This document shows positions 32,080-41,113 of a stretch of 64,000 nt of DNA, one piece after another. The translations under genes were made by a program, and so were the position numbers. The first letter of the stretch is position 1. Each line of letters starts with the position of its first letter. The notes under the pieces were generated by a model that had not been told where the DNA came from, did no database searches, and was given only the letters and a program-made list of their open reading frames with translations. The stretch is taken from NCBI RefSeq assembly GCF_014490555.1, contig NZ_CP061032.1:310001-374000 (forward strand), written 5' to 3'. This stretch comes from Corynebacterium lujinxingii (GTDB lineage Bacteria; Actinomycetota; Actinomycetes; Mycobacteriales; Mycobacteriaceae).

Positions 32080-32097
32080 GGGAAGGCCGGGCCTTTT
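32080..32097. terminator. Right arm of the split rpoC terminator
   Basis: GGGAAGGCCGGGCCTTTT complements the arm at 30616-30632. The opposing DUF1707 gene ends at 32098, so before insertion the hairpin served both genes. Confidence 0.8.
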
Positions 32098-32715
32098 CTA
32101 TTCCACATGTGCGCCGTGCGCTGCTCGGATGACGCCCACTCCGCCCATGAGCGCAAGCCCGCGCACATGCACGACTGGGGCGTCGGCAGGCACGTCCGAC
32201 TGGGATACGGCGCAGGACGGGTGATCCTCGGTGCCGAACCCGCCCATGATGCCGATTCCGGAATTTACGACGCGCACGTTCTCCGGCACGATGATGTCCA
32301 CACCACCCATGACGGCGAGCGCGTTGATGACCGTGGTTTCCGAGGCGAGTCGAGCCTCGCGCAAATCGAGGACCGTGCCGCCCATGACCGTTAATGTGGT
32401 GTGCGTGGGAGCGATCAGCCACTGACCGGTGCGTTCGCTGCCGCCCATCACGGCTAGCGAGAACGCTGAGCCTCCGCGTTCGCCAGTGACCGGGTCTTCA
32501 GCGCAGGTCGGTGCGGTGGGGTGTTCGACGGGGGAGAGGTCGTCGATAAGCGCGGGCAACTCGTCGGAAAAAGTCGCGGCGTAGAGCGCGCGGGAGCGCT
32601 CGTCGAATTCGGTGATGGTGATCTGGCCGTCGGCGAAGGCGTCGTGAAGCAGGGAGGCGGCGCGGTCGCGCTCGGCGTTGGTCACGCGTTTGCGGGGCAG
32701 GTTGGACTCGCTCAT
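32098..32715 (-). CDS. DUF1707 and LiaF-like C-terminal domain protein
   Basis: A 205-residue protein: the DUF1707 SHOCT-like module at residues 8-60 (KRVTNAERDRAASLLHDAFADGQITITEFDERSRAL), then a beta-helical domain with repeated MGG motifs (LAVMGG, LTVMGG, LAVMGG, IGIMGG, LALMGG), as in the C-terminal part of LiaF-type envelope-stress proteins. No membrane helix is seen, so it is probably cytoplasmic or peripheral. TAGTCT 7 nt before the ATG on the minus strand predicts a leaderless mRNA. A motif copy is at 32539. Confidence 0.8.
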   Translation of the reverse strand: MSESNLPRKRVTNAERDRAASLLHDAFADGQITITEFDERSRALYAATFSDELPALIDDLSPVEHPTAPTCAEDPVTGERGGSAFSLAVMGGSERTGQWLIAPTHTTLTVMGGTVLDLREARLASETTVINALAVMGGVDIIVPENVRVVNSGIGIMGGFGTEDHPSCAVSQSDVPADAPVVHVRGLALMGGVGVIRAAHGAHVE

Positions 32716-32926
32716 AGCCTTTAGACTAGACGGGATTTGCGTGTGGCTCGCGTGATGTTGTAAGTTTGGCGAGGTTTCGCCCGTAATTTACGGCAGCGAA
32801 GTACGACGAACTCCATGCGACTCGTTCACAAGGTAGTTCATGCAAACGGCAGGGCCCCGAAGAAGAGCCCCTATTTTTGCATGTATGGCCACGTGTGGGC
32901 GGGACGCGCAACCAGAAAGGGCTTGA

Positions 32927-33298
32927 ATGCCTACTATTCAGCAGCTGGTCCGCAAGGGCCGCCACGATAAGTCCACCAAGGTGGCAACCGCTGCGCTGAA
33001 GGGCTCCCCGCAGCGCCGCGGCGTGTGCACCCGCGTGTACACCACCACCCCGAAGAAGCCGAACTCCGCTCTGCGTAAGGTCGCGCGTGTCCGCCTGACC
33101 TCCGGTATCGAGGTTTCGGCCTACATCCCGGGCGAAGGCCACAACCTGCAGGAGCACTCCATGGTGCTCGTGCGCGGCGGCCGTGTGAAGGACCTTCCGG
33201 GTGTCCGCTACAAGATCGTCCGCGGCGCGCTGGATACCCAGGGCGTCAAGGACCGCAAGCAGGCTCGCTCCCGTTACGGCGCGAAGAAGGGACAGTAA
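32927..33298 (+). CDS. rpsL: 30S ribosomal protein S12
   Basis: A 123-residue S12 of the decoding centre. TTPKKPNSALRKVARV and VRGGRVKDLPGVRY carry the lysines (43 and 88 in E. coli numbering) in their streptomycin-sensitive form. AGAAAGG lies 8 nt before the ATG. The 211 bp upstream hold its promoter, but I cannot fix the boxes. rpsG follows after 3 bp. Confidence 0.97.
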   Translation: MPTIQQLVRKGRHDKSTKVATAALKGSPQRRGVCTRVYTTTPKKPNSALRKVARVRLTSGIEVSAYIPGEGHNLQEHSMVLVRGGRVKDLPGVRYKIVRGALDTQGVKDRKQARSRYGAKKGQ

Positions 33299-33301
33299 AC
33301 A

Positions 33302-33769
33302 ATGCGTAAGCAGCAAGCACCGAAGCGTCCCATCGTCAAGGATCCGGTTTACGACTCTGAGCTGGTCACCCAGCTTGTGAACAAGGTCCTGCAGGACGGC
33401 AAGAAGTCCACCGCAGAGCGCATCGTCTACGGCGCTCTCGAGATCTGCCGCGAGAAGACCGGCACTGACCCGGTGGGCACCCTCGAGAAGGCCATCGGCA
33501 ACGTCCGCCCGGACCTTGAGGTCCGCTCCCGCCGCGTCGGCGGTGCGACCTACCAGGTCCCGGTCGACGTGAAGCCGGCTCGCGCCACCACCCTCGCGCT
33601 GCGTTGGCTGGTCACCTTCACCCGCCAGCGTCGCGAGAACTCGATGATCGAGCGTCTCGCCAACGAGATCCTGGATGCGTCCAACGGTCTCGGTGCCTCC
33701 GTGAAGCGTCGCGAGGACATCCACAAGATGGCCGAGGCCAACCGCGCCTTCGCCCACTACCGCTGGTAG
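33302..33769 (+). CDS. rpsG: 30S ribosomal protein S7
   Basis: A 155-residue S7, organiser of the 30S head. Recognised by MRKQQAPKRPIVKDPVYDS, NKVLQDGKKSTAERIVYGAL, RSRRVGGATYQVPVDV and the C-terminal KMAEANRAFAHYRW. Length equals the family norm. It is co-transcribed with rpsL and followed by a terminator, so fusA probably has its own promoter. Confidence 0.97.
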   Translation: MRKQQAPKRPIVKDPVYDSELVTQLVNKVLQDGKKSTAERIVYGALEICREKTGTDPVGTLEKAIGNVRPDLEVRSRRVGGATYQVPVDVKPARATTLALRWLVTFTRQRRENSMIERLANEILDASNGLGASVKRREDIHKMAEANRAFAHYRW

Positions 33770-33796
33770 GAGCTGGAAGCGAGTTGCTCGTCGGCG

Positions 33797-33851
33797 AACC
33801 CCGAAATTGCATATCGGCCCCGGTTTGGGGCGAAGCCTTTTCGGGGTTTTT
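33797..33851 (+). terminator. Terminator after rpsG
   Basis: AACCCCGAAA pairs with TTTTCGGGGTT, with an inner CGGCCCC/GGGGCGAAGCC helix, then a T-run that runs into a dispersed motif copy. Confidence 0.8.
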
Positions 33852-33862
33852 CGTCGATAAGC
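33850..33862 (+). repeat. Dispersed motif copy (one mismatch) at the rpsG terminator
   Basis: TTCGTCGATAAGC overlaps the last T of the terminator tail; only the first base differs from the consensus. Confidence 0.75.
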
Positions 33863-33969
33863 ACAGCCTCGCGCTGCCATTTGGGTAACGAAGTGGCAGA
33901 ATTGACAAAGGACAACTGACCGACACAGGCGCCACTAGGCGTCGACGACTTTAAGTTGGGGTAATAAAC

Positions 33970-36099
33970 GTGGCACAAGAAGTGCTTAAGGATCTGAACA
34001 AGGTCCGCAACATCGGCATCATGGCCCACATTGACGCCGGTAAGACCACCACCACCGAGCGCATCCTCTTCTACACGGGTCTCAACCGCAAGGTTGGCGA
34101 GACCCACGACGGCGGCGCGACCACCGACTGGATGGAGCAGGAGAAGGAGCGTGGCATCACCATTACCTCCGCCGCGGTGACCTGCTTCTGGAACAACAAC
34201 CAGATCAACATCATCGACACCCCGGGTCACGTGGACTTCACCGTCGAGGTGGAGCGCTCCCTGCGCGTGCTCGATGGCGCAGTTGCCGTGTTCGACGGCA
34301 AGGAGGGCGTGGAGCCGCAGTCCGAGCAGGTGTGGCGTCAGGCTGCGAAGTACGACGTTCCGCGTATCTGCTTCGTCAACAAGATGGACAAGCTCGGTGC
34401 TGACTTCTTCTACACCGTCGGCACCATCGTCGACCGCCTCGGCGCCAAGCCGTTGGTTATGCAGATCCCGATCGGCGCCGAGGACAACTTCGACGGCGTT
34501 GTCGACCTGCTCGAGATGAAGGCCATGCTGTGGCCGGGCAAGGTCGAGACCGGCACCCCGCCTCAAATCGAGGAGATCCCGGAGGACCTCAAGGAGCTCG
34601 CAGACGAGTACCGCGAGAAGCTGCTCGAGACCGTGGCTGAGTCCGACGAAGAGCTCATGGAGAAGTACTTCGGTGGCGAAGAGCTCACCATCGAGGAGAT
34701 CAAGGGCGCGATCCGCAAGCTGACCGTCAACTCCGAGATCTACCCGGTGTACTGCGGTACCGCTTACCGCAACAAGGGCGTTGAGCCGCTCCTTGACGCT
34801 GTCGTTGACTACCTGCCGAGCCCGCTGGACATCGGCGAGGTGCACGGCACCAACGTTGACGGCACCGAGGATCTGACCCGCAAGCCGTCCGTCGATGAGC
34901 CGTTCTCCGCACTGGCGTTCAAGATCGCCGTGCACCCGTTCTTCGGCAAGCTCACCTACGTGCGCGTCTACTCCGGCCAGGCGATCCCGGGCGAGCAGAT
35001 GCTCAACTCCACGAAGTCCAAGAAGGAGCGCGTGGGCAAGCTCTTCCAGATGCACGCGAACAAGGAGAACCCGGTCGAGCACGCCGACGCCGGTAACATT
35101 TACGCGTTCATCGGCCTGAAGGAAACCACCACGGGTGACACGCTGTGCAACCCGGATCACCCGATCATCCTCGAGTCCATGGACTTCCCGGACCCGGTTA
35201 TCCAGGTGGCCATCGAGCCGAAGACCAAGGCTGACCAGGAGAAGCTCGGCACCGCTATTCAGAAGCTCGCCGAGGAGGACCCGACCTTCACCGTCCAGCT
35301 CGACGAGGAGACCGGCCAGACCGTCATCGGCGGCATGGGCGAGCTCCACCTCGACGTCCTGGTCGACCGCATGAAGCGTGAGTTCAAGGTCGAGGCGAAC
35401 ATCGGTTCCCCGCAAGTTGCGTACCGCGAGACTATTCGCAAGAAGGTCGAGTCCCTCGACTACACGCACAAGAAGCAGACCGGTGGTTCCGGCCAGTTCG
35501 CAAAGGTAATCGTTACCATCGAGCCGTACGAGGTCGACCCGGAGACGCTGGAAGACGGCGAGTCCGCAACCTACAAGTTCGAGAACGCCGTCACCGGTGG
35601 TCGCGTACCGAAGGAGTACATCCCGTCCGTCGACGCTGGTATCCAGGACGCAATGCAGTACGGCTTCCTTGCCGGCTACCCGCTGGTGAACATCAAGGCC
35701 ACCCTGGAAGACGGCGCGTACCACGACGTCGACTCTTCGGAGATGGCGTTCAAGCTCGCTGGTTCCCAGGTGCTGAAGGAAGCTGTCGCCAAGGCGAAGC
35801 CGGTTCTGCTCGAGCCGGTCATGGCCGTTGAGGTCGTGACCCCGGAGGAGTACATGGGCACCGTCAACGGTGACATCAGCTCCCGTCGTGGCCAGGTCTA
35901 CGCCATGGAGGACCGCTCCGGCGCGAAGGTCGTCCGTGCGAAGGTCCCGCTGTCCGAGATGTTCGGCTACATCGGTGACCTGCGTTCCTCGACCGCGGGT
36001 CGCGCTAACTTCACCATGGTCTTCGATTCCTACGCTGAGGTTCCGCAGAGCGTCGCGCAGGAGATCGTCGAGAAGCGAAACGGCGGCGCTGGCGCCTAA
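33970..36099 (+). CDS. fusA: Elongation factor G
   Basis: A 709-residue translocation GTPase starting at GTG. G1 AHIDAGKT is at residues 19-26, G3 DTPGHVD near 85, G4 NKMD near 140, and domain IV has RVPKEYIPSVDAGIQDAM. A weak purine-rich stretch (TTGGGGTAATAA) precedes the start. A near motif copy (ATCGTCGAGAAGC, 36064-36076) lies in the last codons, QEIVEKRNG, and may be chance. A 303-bp spacer separates it from tuf. Confidence 0.97.
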   Translation: MAQEVLKDLNKVRNIGIMAHIDAGKTTTTERILFYTGLNRKVGETHDGGATTDWMEQEKERGITITSAAVTCFWNNNQINIIDTPGHVDFTVEVERSLRVLDGAVAVFDGKEGVEPQSEQVWRQAAKYDVPRICFVNKMDKLGADFFYTVGTIVDRLGAKPLVMQIPIGAEDNFDGVVDLLEMKAMLWPGKVETGTPPQIEEIPEDLKELADEYREKLLETVAESDEELMEKYFGGEELTIEEIKGAIRKLTVNSEIYPVYCGTAYRNKGVEPLLDAVVDYLPSPLDIGEVHGTNVDGTEDLTRKPSVDEPFSALAFKIAVHPFFGKLTYVRVYSGQAIPGEQMLNSTKSKKERVGKLFQMHANKENPVEHADAGNIYAFIGLKETTTGDTLCNPDHPIILESMDFPDPVIQVAIEPKTKADQEKLGTAIQKLAEEDPTFTVQLDEETGQTVIGGMGELHLDVLVDRMKREFKVEANIGSPQVAYRETIRKKVESLDYTHKKQTGGSGQFAKVIVTIEPYEVDPETLEDGESATYKFENAVTGGRVPKEYIPSVDAGIQDAMQYGFLAGYPLVNIKATLEDGAYHDVDSSEMAFKLAGSQVLKEAVAKAKPVLLEPVMAVEVVTPEEYMGTVNGDISSRRGQVYAMEDRSGAKVVRAKVPLSEMFGYIGDLRSSTAGRANFTMVFDSYAEVPQSVAQEIVEKRNGGAGA

Positions 36100-36108
36100 G
36101 CCGTAAAC

Positions 36109-36148
36109 CCTCCCGCCGGTCGCGTGCCAGCGGCCAGCAACCGGGAGG
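36109..36148 (+). terminator. Imperfect hairpin after fusA
   Basis: CCTCCCG pairs with CGGGAGG across about 26 nt with extra inner pairing. No T-run, so termination is uncertain. Confidence 0.4.
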
Positions 36149-36402
36149 AACCCTGCGGGGTAGCGGTCGGACTGGGGCAGCGAAGCTTCGACGCGTTGTC
36201 CGAGTCGGCCGTTACTCCCAAGGTTGGTCCGGGGAGGCGGATCGGCCAGTTTGAAAAACGGCCTTCCTGAACCTAGGATCTTGTAACTGGCACATTGTGA
36301 AATGGCTCCCGTTTCCGTGTTCCGTGTAGGGCACGGGTCGGGGCGTATGTAAACCACGTGGCTGCGAAGGTCGTAGCCACCATGAAGTCCAGGAGGACAA
36401 CA
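36149..36402 (+). promoter_or_regulatory. tuf promoter and leader region
   Basis: No gene. The stretch around 36281-36303 (TTGTAACTGGCACAT followed by TGTGAAAT) closely resembles the tuf promoter of C. glutamicum as I remember it. AGGAGG lies at 36391-36396, 7 nt before the GTG start. The leader is about 100 nt. Confidence 0.6.
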
Positions 36403-37593
36403 GTGGCAAAGGAAAAGTTCGAGCGCTCTAAGCCGCACGTGAACATCGGCACCATCGGTCACGTCGACCACGGCAAGACCACCACCACCGCCGCTATCAC
36501 CAAGGTGCTGGCTGACGCTTACCCGGAGGAGAACAAGGCTTTCGCCTTCGACTCCATCGATAAGGCTCCGGAGGAGCGCGAGCGTGGCATCACCATCAAC
36601 ATCTCCCACGTGGAGTACAACACCCCGAAGCGCCACTACGCACACGTTGACGCCCCGGGCCACGCCGACTACATCAAGAACATGATTACCGGTGCTGCTC
36701 AGATGGACGGCGCGATCCTCGTGGTTGCCGCTACCGACGGCCCGATGCCGCAGACCCGCGAGCACGTGCTGCTGGCTCGCCAGGTTGGCGTTCCGTACAT
36801 CCTGGTTGCGCTGAACAAGTGCGACATGGTCGATGACGAAGAGATCATCGAGCTCGTCGAGATGGAGGTCCGTGAGCTTCTTGCTGAGCAGGACTACGAC
36901 GAGGACGCTCCGATCGTTCACATCTCTGCTCTGAAGGCTCTCGAGGGCGACGAGAAGTGGGTTCAGTCGGTTCTCGACCTCATGCAGGCTTGCGACGACT
37001 CCATCCCGGATCCGGAGCGCGAGACCGACAAGCCGTTCCTGATGCCGATCGAGGACATCTTCACCATTTCCGGCCGCGGTACCGTGGTTACCGGTCGTGT
37101 GGAGCGTGGCGTGCTCAACCTCAACGACGAGGTCGAGATCATCGGTATTCGCGACAAGTCCCAGAAGACCACCGTCACCTCCATCGAGATGTTCAACAAG
37201 CTTCTCGACACCGCTGAGGCTGGCGACAACGCTGCACTGCTGCTCCGTGGTCTGAAGCGCGAGGACGTCGAGCGCGGCCAGGTCGTCATCGCACCGGGCG
37301 CGTACACCCCGCACTCCAAGTTCGAGGGCTCCGTCTACGTCCTGTCCAAGGACGAGGGTGGCCGTCACACCCCGTTCTTCGACAACTACCGTCCGCAGTT
37401 CTACTTCCGCACCACCGACGTCACCGGTGTTGTGAAGCTGCCGGAGGGCACCGAGATGGTCATGCCGGGCGACAACGTCGAAATGTCCGTCGAGCTCATC
37501 CAGCCGGTCGCAATGGACGAGGGCCTGCGCTTCGCTATCCGCGAGGGCTCCCGCACCGTCGGCGCTGGCCGCGTCACCAAGATCCTCGACTAA
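36403..37593 (+). CDS. tuf: Elongation factor Tu
   Basis: A 396-residue EF-Tu. G1 GHVDHGKT is at residues 19-26, G3 DAPGHADY near 83, G4 NKCDM near 138, and domain 2 begins near the segment IEDIFTISGRGTVVTGRVERG. GTG 36403 with AGGAGG upstream is preferred; an open frame back to 36358 exists but lacks a ribosome site. Codon use is strongly biased, as expected for a very highly expressed gene. Confidence 0.97.
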   Translation: MAKEKFERSKPHVNIGTIGHVDHGKTTTTAAITKVLADAYPEENKAFAFDSIDKAPEERERGITINISHVEYNTPKRHYAHVDAPGHADYIKNMITGAAQMDGAILVVAATDGPMPQTREHVLLARQVGVPYILVALNKCDMVDDEEIIELVEMEVRELLAEQDYDEDAPIVHISALKALEGDEKWVQSVLDLMQACDDSIPDPERETDKPFLMPIEDIFTISGRGTVVTGRVERGVLNLNDEVEIIGIRDKSQKTTVTSIEMFNKLLDTAEAGDNAALLLRGLKREDVERGQVVIAPGAYTPHSKFEGSVYVLSKDEGGRHTPFFDNYRPQFYFRTTDVTGVVKLPEGTEMVMPGDNVEMSVELIQPVAMDEGLRFAIREGSRTVGAGRVTKILD

Positions 37594-37620
37594 TTCGAGT
37601 CTGATCTGACGCAGTCGGAT

Positions 37621-37656
37621 AAAGCCGCTCTTCCCGCCCGGGAAGGGCGGCTTTTC
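37621..37656 (+). terminator. Terminator after tuf
   Basis: AAAGCCGCTCTTCCCG pairs with CGGGAAGGGCGGCTTTT (one mismatch), with T-run. Confidence 0.9.
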
Positions 37657-37690
37657 GCATGCGCAACTTCCGCTGGTTAGGCTCATACGG

Positions 37691-38380
37691 GTGGAAGACC
37701 CAACAAGAATCCCGCGCCTGCTCGCCAGCCTTCAGGATCTCTGGGAGGGCCAGCCTGACCTTAGCCTGGGCCAGTTGATCGCTGTTCTGCAGCATCGCGG
37801 CGTGTCCTGGTCGACGCCGGACGAGGAAGCAGAGGCAGTCATCGACGGCCTCCTTCACGAGCACCCCGCGCTTATCGACGACACCGCCGGCCCTATCACC
37901 GCCACCACCATCGCACCCGAGCAGCTGGTCACGCTCGTGGACGGATTCGTCGTCGTCCGCAGTGCTTCGGCGCCGGGGCGTATGCCGTCGGTGTGGAGGG
38001 CGTCGTCGATACGCAAAACGGGTCCTGGTTTGCCGCTCGTGATCACTGACGAGGCCGGGGTGGAGCACCGGCTCGGCGTGGTGAGTTTGCTGAGCCGCTT
38101 CGAGGTGGGCAACGCGCTCACTGGGTTGACGCGAGGTGAACTTGGGGCTTCGCGTTGGTGCGTGCTGTTTGACGAAGGCTCGCGCGCAGTGGTGGGGCAG
38201 CGCATCAGGGTGTGGTCGCAGCATCGTCGTAACGTCGGCGAGGCGGTGTACGCCTGGGATCGCATCCTGGCCTGTGAGCCGGGGGAAGACATGAGAATCG
38301 CCCCACCGTCGGGTGCTGCGTCGGTGACGGTGGGGCGTGTTGAGCGGGTGCTACCGCTCGAGGGGGTTGACTCGCGCTAG
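37691..38380 (+). CDS. Hypothetical protein, 229 residues
   Basis: I do not recognise this family. It has no signal peptide or membrane segment. Residues 1-70 look helical with an acidic face (DEEAEAVIDGLLHEHPALIDDTAG); residues 90-220 alternate beta-like stretches (LPLVITDEAGVEHRLGVVSLL, CVLFDEGSRAVVGQRIRVWS). The GTG start is supported by TAGGCT 7 nt upstream (37678-37683), a leaderless promoter. It lies between the tuf terminator and the end of the Asp23 cluster, overlapping the latter by four bases tail to tail. It holds an exact motif copy (37870) and an ATACGC variant (38002). Confidence 0.75.
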   Translation: MEDPTRIPRLLASLQDLWEGQPDLSLGQLIAVLQHRGVSWSTPDEEAEAVIDGLLHEHPALIDDTAGPITATTIAPEQLVTLVDGFVVVRSASAPGRMPSVWRASSIRKTGPGLPLVITDEAGVEHRLGVVSLLSRFEVGNALTGLTRGELGASRWCVLFDEGSRAVVGQRIRVWSQHRRNVGEAVYAWDRILACEPGEDMRIAPPSGAASVTVGRVERVLPLEGVDSR

Positions 38381-38937
38381 GCGGTTACGCGGTCGAACTG
38401 GAGCTTCCACACGGTGTCGATGTCCATCGTGTGGCTCGCCATGCGGAAGTCGTCGTCGGCCGCCTCGATGATGCGGATGACATCCTCGAGCGGGTACGAC
38501 GGGTTCGCCGTGACCGTGAACGTGGCGGTCGGACGGTTGATCACGGTTGCGACGCGGCTGTCGGCGTGCAGTACCTCGTCGAGACCCTGGAGGGTGTCGC
38601 AGGCGGCCTCAGAGACACGCTGGACGTTGATCACCGTGTCGCCGTGGGTGGCGTCCGCCGGGACGATGTTGCCATTGGAGAATGCTCGCGAGCTGATGTT
38701 GGCGAGTAGAATCCACAGTCCGATGATCAGCAGAACGATCGACGCGCCGATCAGCGCCTTGACGTACCAGCCCTCGTAGGGCAGGTCCGCGAGGCGACTG
38801 CGGTTGACGGTTTCGATGAAGTCGCTGAGGTAGGGGACATCCCAGTACTCGGCGATGGGAAAGAGACCGACGAACACGAGCAAGAGTCCAAGCAGGAATG
38901 TGGTGAGCCGGTTGAAGAAACTCAAGGTTTTGGTCAT
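38377..38937 (-). CDS. AmaP-like alkaline-shock membrane anchor
   Basis: A 186-residue protein with two N-terminal membrane helices (about residues 10-30 and 62-80) and a cytoplasmic Asp23-like beta/alpha domain (GDTVINVQRVSEAACDTLQGLDEV...). In Gram-positive bacteria AmaP tethers Asp23-type proteins to the membrane; the assignment rests on this topology and the cluster. Its ATG overlaps the upstream stop (ATGA). It is last in the six-gene cluster. Confidence 0.75.
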   Translation of the reverse strand: MTKTLSFFNRLTTFLLGLLLVFVGLFPIAEYWDVPYLSDFIETVNRSRLADLPYEGWYVKALIGASIVLLIIGLWILLANISSRAFSNGNIVPADATHGDTVINVQRVSEAACDTLQGLDEVLHADSRVATVINRPTATFTVTANPSYPLEDVIRIIEAADDDFRMASHTMDIDTVWKLQFDRVTA

Positions 38938-39578
38938 CGCGGCACCTCCATGGTGTGTGGCTCGGGCTGAGTCCCCGTCGACGGCGCCTGCGGTGCCGGC
39001 TGCGGTTGCTGCGGGGCCGGCTTGGGCGTCATCTTCACGGAGACCGCGGGCGGGTTCGCCAGGCTCTTCAATTCGTTGTTCAGCGACCGGGTAATGCGTT
39101 CTTGCAGTGCTGGTCCGGAGCCGTCATCGGCAACCTCGACCTTGACTGCCTTGCGCGTCGCCTTCGACCGCACCTGCTCGCCGCCGAGGTCGCCGTGCAC
39201 AGTGCGGGTGGACTTGCGCGCGATGTCCACGGGCCGAGTCCAGATGGACACGGGCGAGTTCACGCGCACGAACCTGCGGGGGCGGCGGGTGAACGACACC
39301 ACGATGAGCCAGAGGCCGAGCAGGATAAGCGCGCAGGCGATGACAACGGCGAGGATCTCGGACGTGAACGTGCCCAAAAACTCGAAGGTCTGGCCGAGCC
39401 AGGAGTCGCTCGGCGACTCGTTTTCGTAGTAGTTGTACCAAAGGTCGCGGGCGCCGATACCGGCGAGCGCGATAAGCAGCAGGCTGGTCAGCACCGCGAG
39501 CCAGCGCGAGATTGGGTTGCCCAGTGGCTCGTCGCCGGGGTGCGGCCCGACGGGGCGGGCGTTAGTCGGCTCGGTCAT
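38934..39578 (-). CDS. Membrane protein of the Asp23 cluster (DUF6286-like)
   Basis: A 214-residue protein with a Pro-rich cytoplasmic N-terminus, two membrane helices (WLAVLTSLLLIALAGIGARDL and ILAVVIACALILLGLWLIVV), a basic segment RRPRRFVRV and a domain followed by a Pro/Gln-rich tail. Overlaps on both sides (17 bp with the upstream gene, 4 bp with the downstream gene) show translational coupling. Family members occur in actinobacterial Asp23 operons; biochemical role unknown. Confidence 0.72.
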   Translation of the reverse strand: MTEPTNARPVGPHPGDEPLGNPISRWLAVLTSLLLIALAGIGARDLWYNYYENESPSDSWLGQTFEFLGTFTSEILAVVIACALILLGLWLIVVSFTRRPRRFVRVNSPVSIWTRPVDIARKSTRTVHGDLGGEQVRSKATRKAVKVEVADDGSGPALQERITRSLNNELKSLANPPAVSVKMTPKPAPQQPQPAPQAPSTGTQPEPHTMEVPR

Positions 39579-40542
39579 AGTACTTCACCACCGGTTCAAT
39601 CTTGATCTGTTTAAGCGGCTTCGGTGCGGGCGCGGCGGGGCGGATCACCGGCTGCGGGGCGGGCGCAACGGCGTTTGCTGGCGGCACGAAGCGGTTCACC
39701 GTCACCGGTTTCAGCGGCTTGCGGTTGACGGTGATCTCGCGCAGCGGCTTGCGCCACGGTGCCTCGACCTTTCGCGGCCGGGCGGCGCGCTCGACCGAGA
39801 CTGGTGCGAGCGACTGCAGAGGCGGCAGTTCGGGCTGGCGCGGGATGAAGTCGCGGGACTCCGGCGCCCAGGGGTTTACAGGTTCGGGCGGGAACGGGAC
39901 GCGGGCCTCGGTGGGGTACGCGCGTACTTCCGCCAGCGCCTGGGGCGCAGGGGTATGCGGGGAGAACGGTTCGAGTGGCTCGGGCGTGTCCACACTGGAG
40001 ACCGTGACAGGGGCCGGCTGTTCCGGGCTGTACACGCTCGGGGGAGCGGGTGTGACCACGCTACGCATGTCGTCGACAAGCGAACGCGCGACAACCGGGT
40101 CGAGCTCCTGGCGCTCTTTAGTCACAGGGTGGGTGACCTCGGAGGGGTGGACCTCGATGTCCTCCGGGATGACGAACGCGTCGTGGGAGGCAACTTCCTC
40201 CCAGCTCACGCGGGTACCGGCGCCGAGCGATTCGACGTTGGCCACGGTGACGTTCACGCGCGAGACATCCAAGCCCGCAAGTGTGCGGATGTGGGCGATG
40301 ATCGTCGCGCGCACAGCATCGGTAATCGCGGCGACGGGCGCCGGGTACGACGTCGCAATTTCGGCGTCGACGGCTGCGGTGCCGCTGTTCCGGTCGATGC
40401 GCACCTCAATGCGCGGGAAGCTGCGTCCGGCGAGGCCGGCGAGTTTCGCGTCGATGGTGCGGGTGCCCGGTACGGCCGCAGCCGCCACTTCCGCCACGCG
40501 CTCAATGGTGCGTTCGCTGACGTGGTAGAAGGAAGTGTCCAT
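39562..40542 (-). CDS. Asp23-domain protein with long Pro-rich tail
   Basis: The first 120 residues form an Asp23/Gls24-like domain (YHVSERTIERVAEVAAAAVPGTRTIDAKLAG, IRTLAGLDVSRVNVTVANVES). The remaining 200 residues are Pro/Glu/Val-rich and look disordered, ending in a basic stretch. Asp23 proteins assemble at the membrane and respond to envelope or alkaline stress. Its ATG shares a base with the preceding TAA. A motif copy is at 40069. Confidence 0.75.
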   Translation of the reverse strand: MDTSFYHVSERTIERVAEVAAAAVPGTRTIDAKLAGLAGRSFPRIEVRIDRNSGTAAVDAEIATSYPAPVAAITDAVRATIIAHIRTLAGLDVSRVNVTVANVESLGAGTRVSWEEVASHDAFVIPEDIEVHPSEVTHPVTKERQELDPVVARSLVDDMRSVVTPAPPSVYSPEQPAPVTVSSVDTPEPLEPFSPHTPAPQALAEVRAYPTEARVPFPPEPVNPWAPESRDFIPRQPELPPLQSLAPVSVERAARPRKVEAPWRKPLREITVNRKPLKPVTVNRFVPPANAVAPAPQPVIRPAAPAPKPLKQIKIEPVVKYYDRAD

Positions 40543-40742
40543 TAGCTGCTGCTCCGGCCTGTTCCGTTGCCGATGATGCTGGCGAGGTCGACGCGGCCGT
40601 CGAGCTGCGCTCCGACGACACCGCCGATGACGGTGAAGAGCAGCAGCCAGAGCAGGCCTGCCCAGCCGCCGAAGGTGACGAAGAAGGCGACGACAATGCC
40701 AGTGAGGATGCCGGTCAGTGCCTTGTTAGCAAAGAGATTCAT
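40542..40742 (-). CDS. Small DUF2273-like membrane protein
   Basis: A 66-residue protein of two close membrane helices separated by a glycine turn (GILTGIVVAFFVTFGGWAGLLWLLLFTVIGGVVGAQLDGRV), the DUF2273 pattern found beside asp23 genes across Gram-positive bacteria. Coupled to the next gene by TAATG. Confidence 0.8.
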   Translation of the reverse strand: MNLFANKALTGILTGIVVAFFVTFGGWAGLLWLLLFTVIGGVVGAQLDGRVDLASIIGNGTGRSSS

Positions 40743-40808
40743 TGTGAAACCACGTTTCGGTTTGGGGTGCGGGTGCGGGGGCGTGGGCCGTGGCGACCGG
40801 AAGGGCCG

Positions 40809-41111
40809 CTACTGCGCGTCGCCGGCGACGACGTCCACAAACTGCGCTTCCGACGCGCCGAGGGCCGCGGCGCGGACATCCTCAGCCACCTGGCGGACAT
40901 CCCGCCCGGAGGACACGTCGAACGTGAAGTGGACTTCGAGACCGTCCTTGCCGTCGCGCAACGCGGACTTGATACCCTCGATGCGCTGGTGCGGTAGGTA
41001 GGTCGCGATTTCGCCGACGCGGCCGCCGTGCAGGGACGCAACCCCGTCGACGGCCAGGACCGCGTCGCGTACGCCCTCCGCAACCTCTCGGGTAACGGGG
41101 GTGTTCGCCAT
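40809..41111 (-). CDS. Small Asp23-like protein
   Basis: A 100-residue single-domain Asp23 relative (VAEGVRDAVLAVDGVASLHGGRVGEI, LEVHFTFDVSSGRDVRQVAEDVRAAAL). It lies 2 bp after the first gene of the cluster and 66 bp before the small membrane protein. It probably forms mixed assemblies with the other Asp23 proteins. Confidence 0.78.
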   Translation of the reverse strand: MANTPVTREVAEGVRDAVLAVDGVASLHGGRVGEIATYLPHQRIEGIKSALRDGKDGLEVHFTFDVSSGRDVRQVAEDVRAAALGASEAQFVDVVAGDAQ

Positions 41112-41113
41112 GG

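Noticed and set aside
33757..37686. 1309-codon open frame antisense to fusA and tuf
   Set aside because: Same shadow effect over two highly biased genes; it crosses the fusA-tuf spacer by chance and has no recognisable motif.
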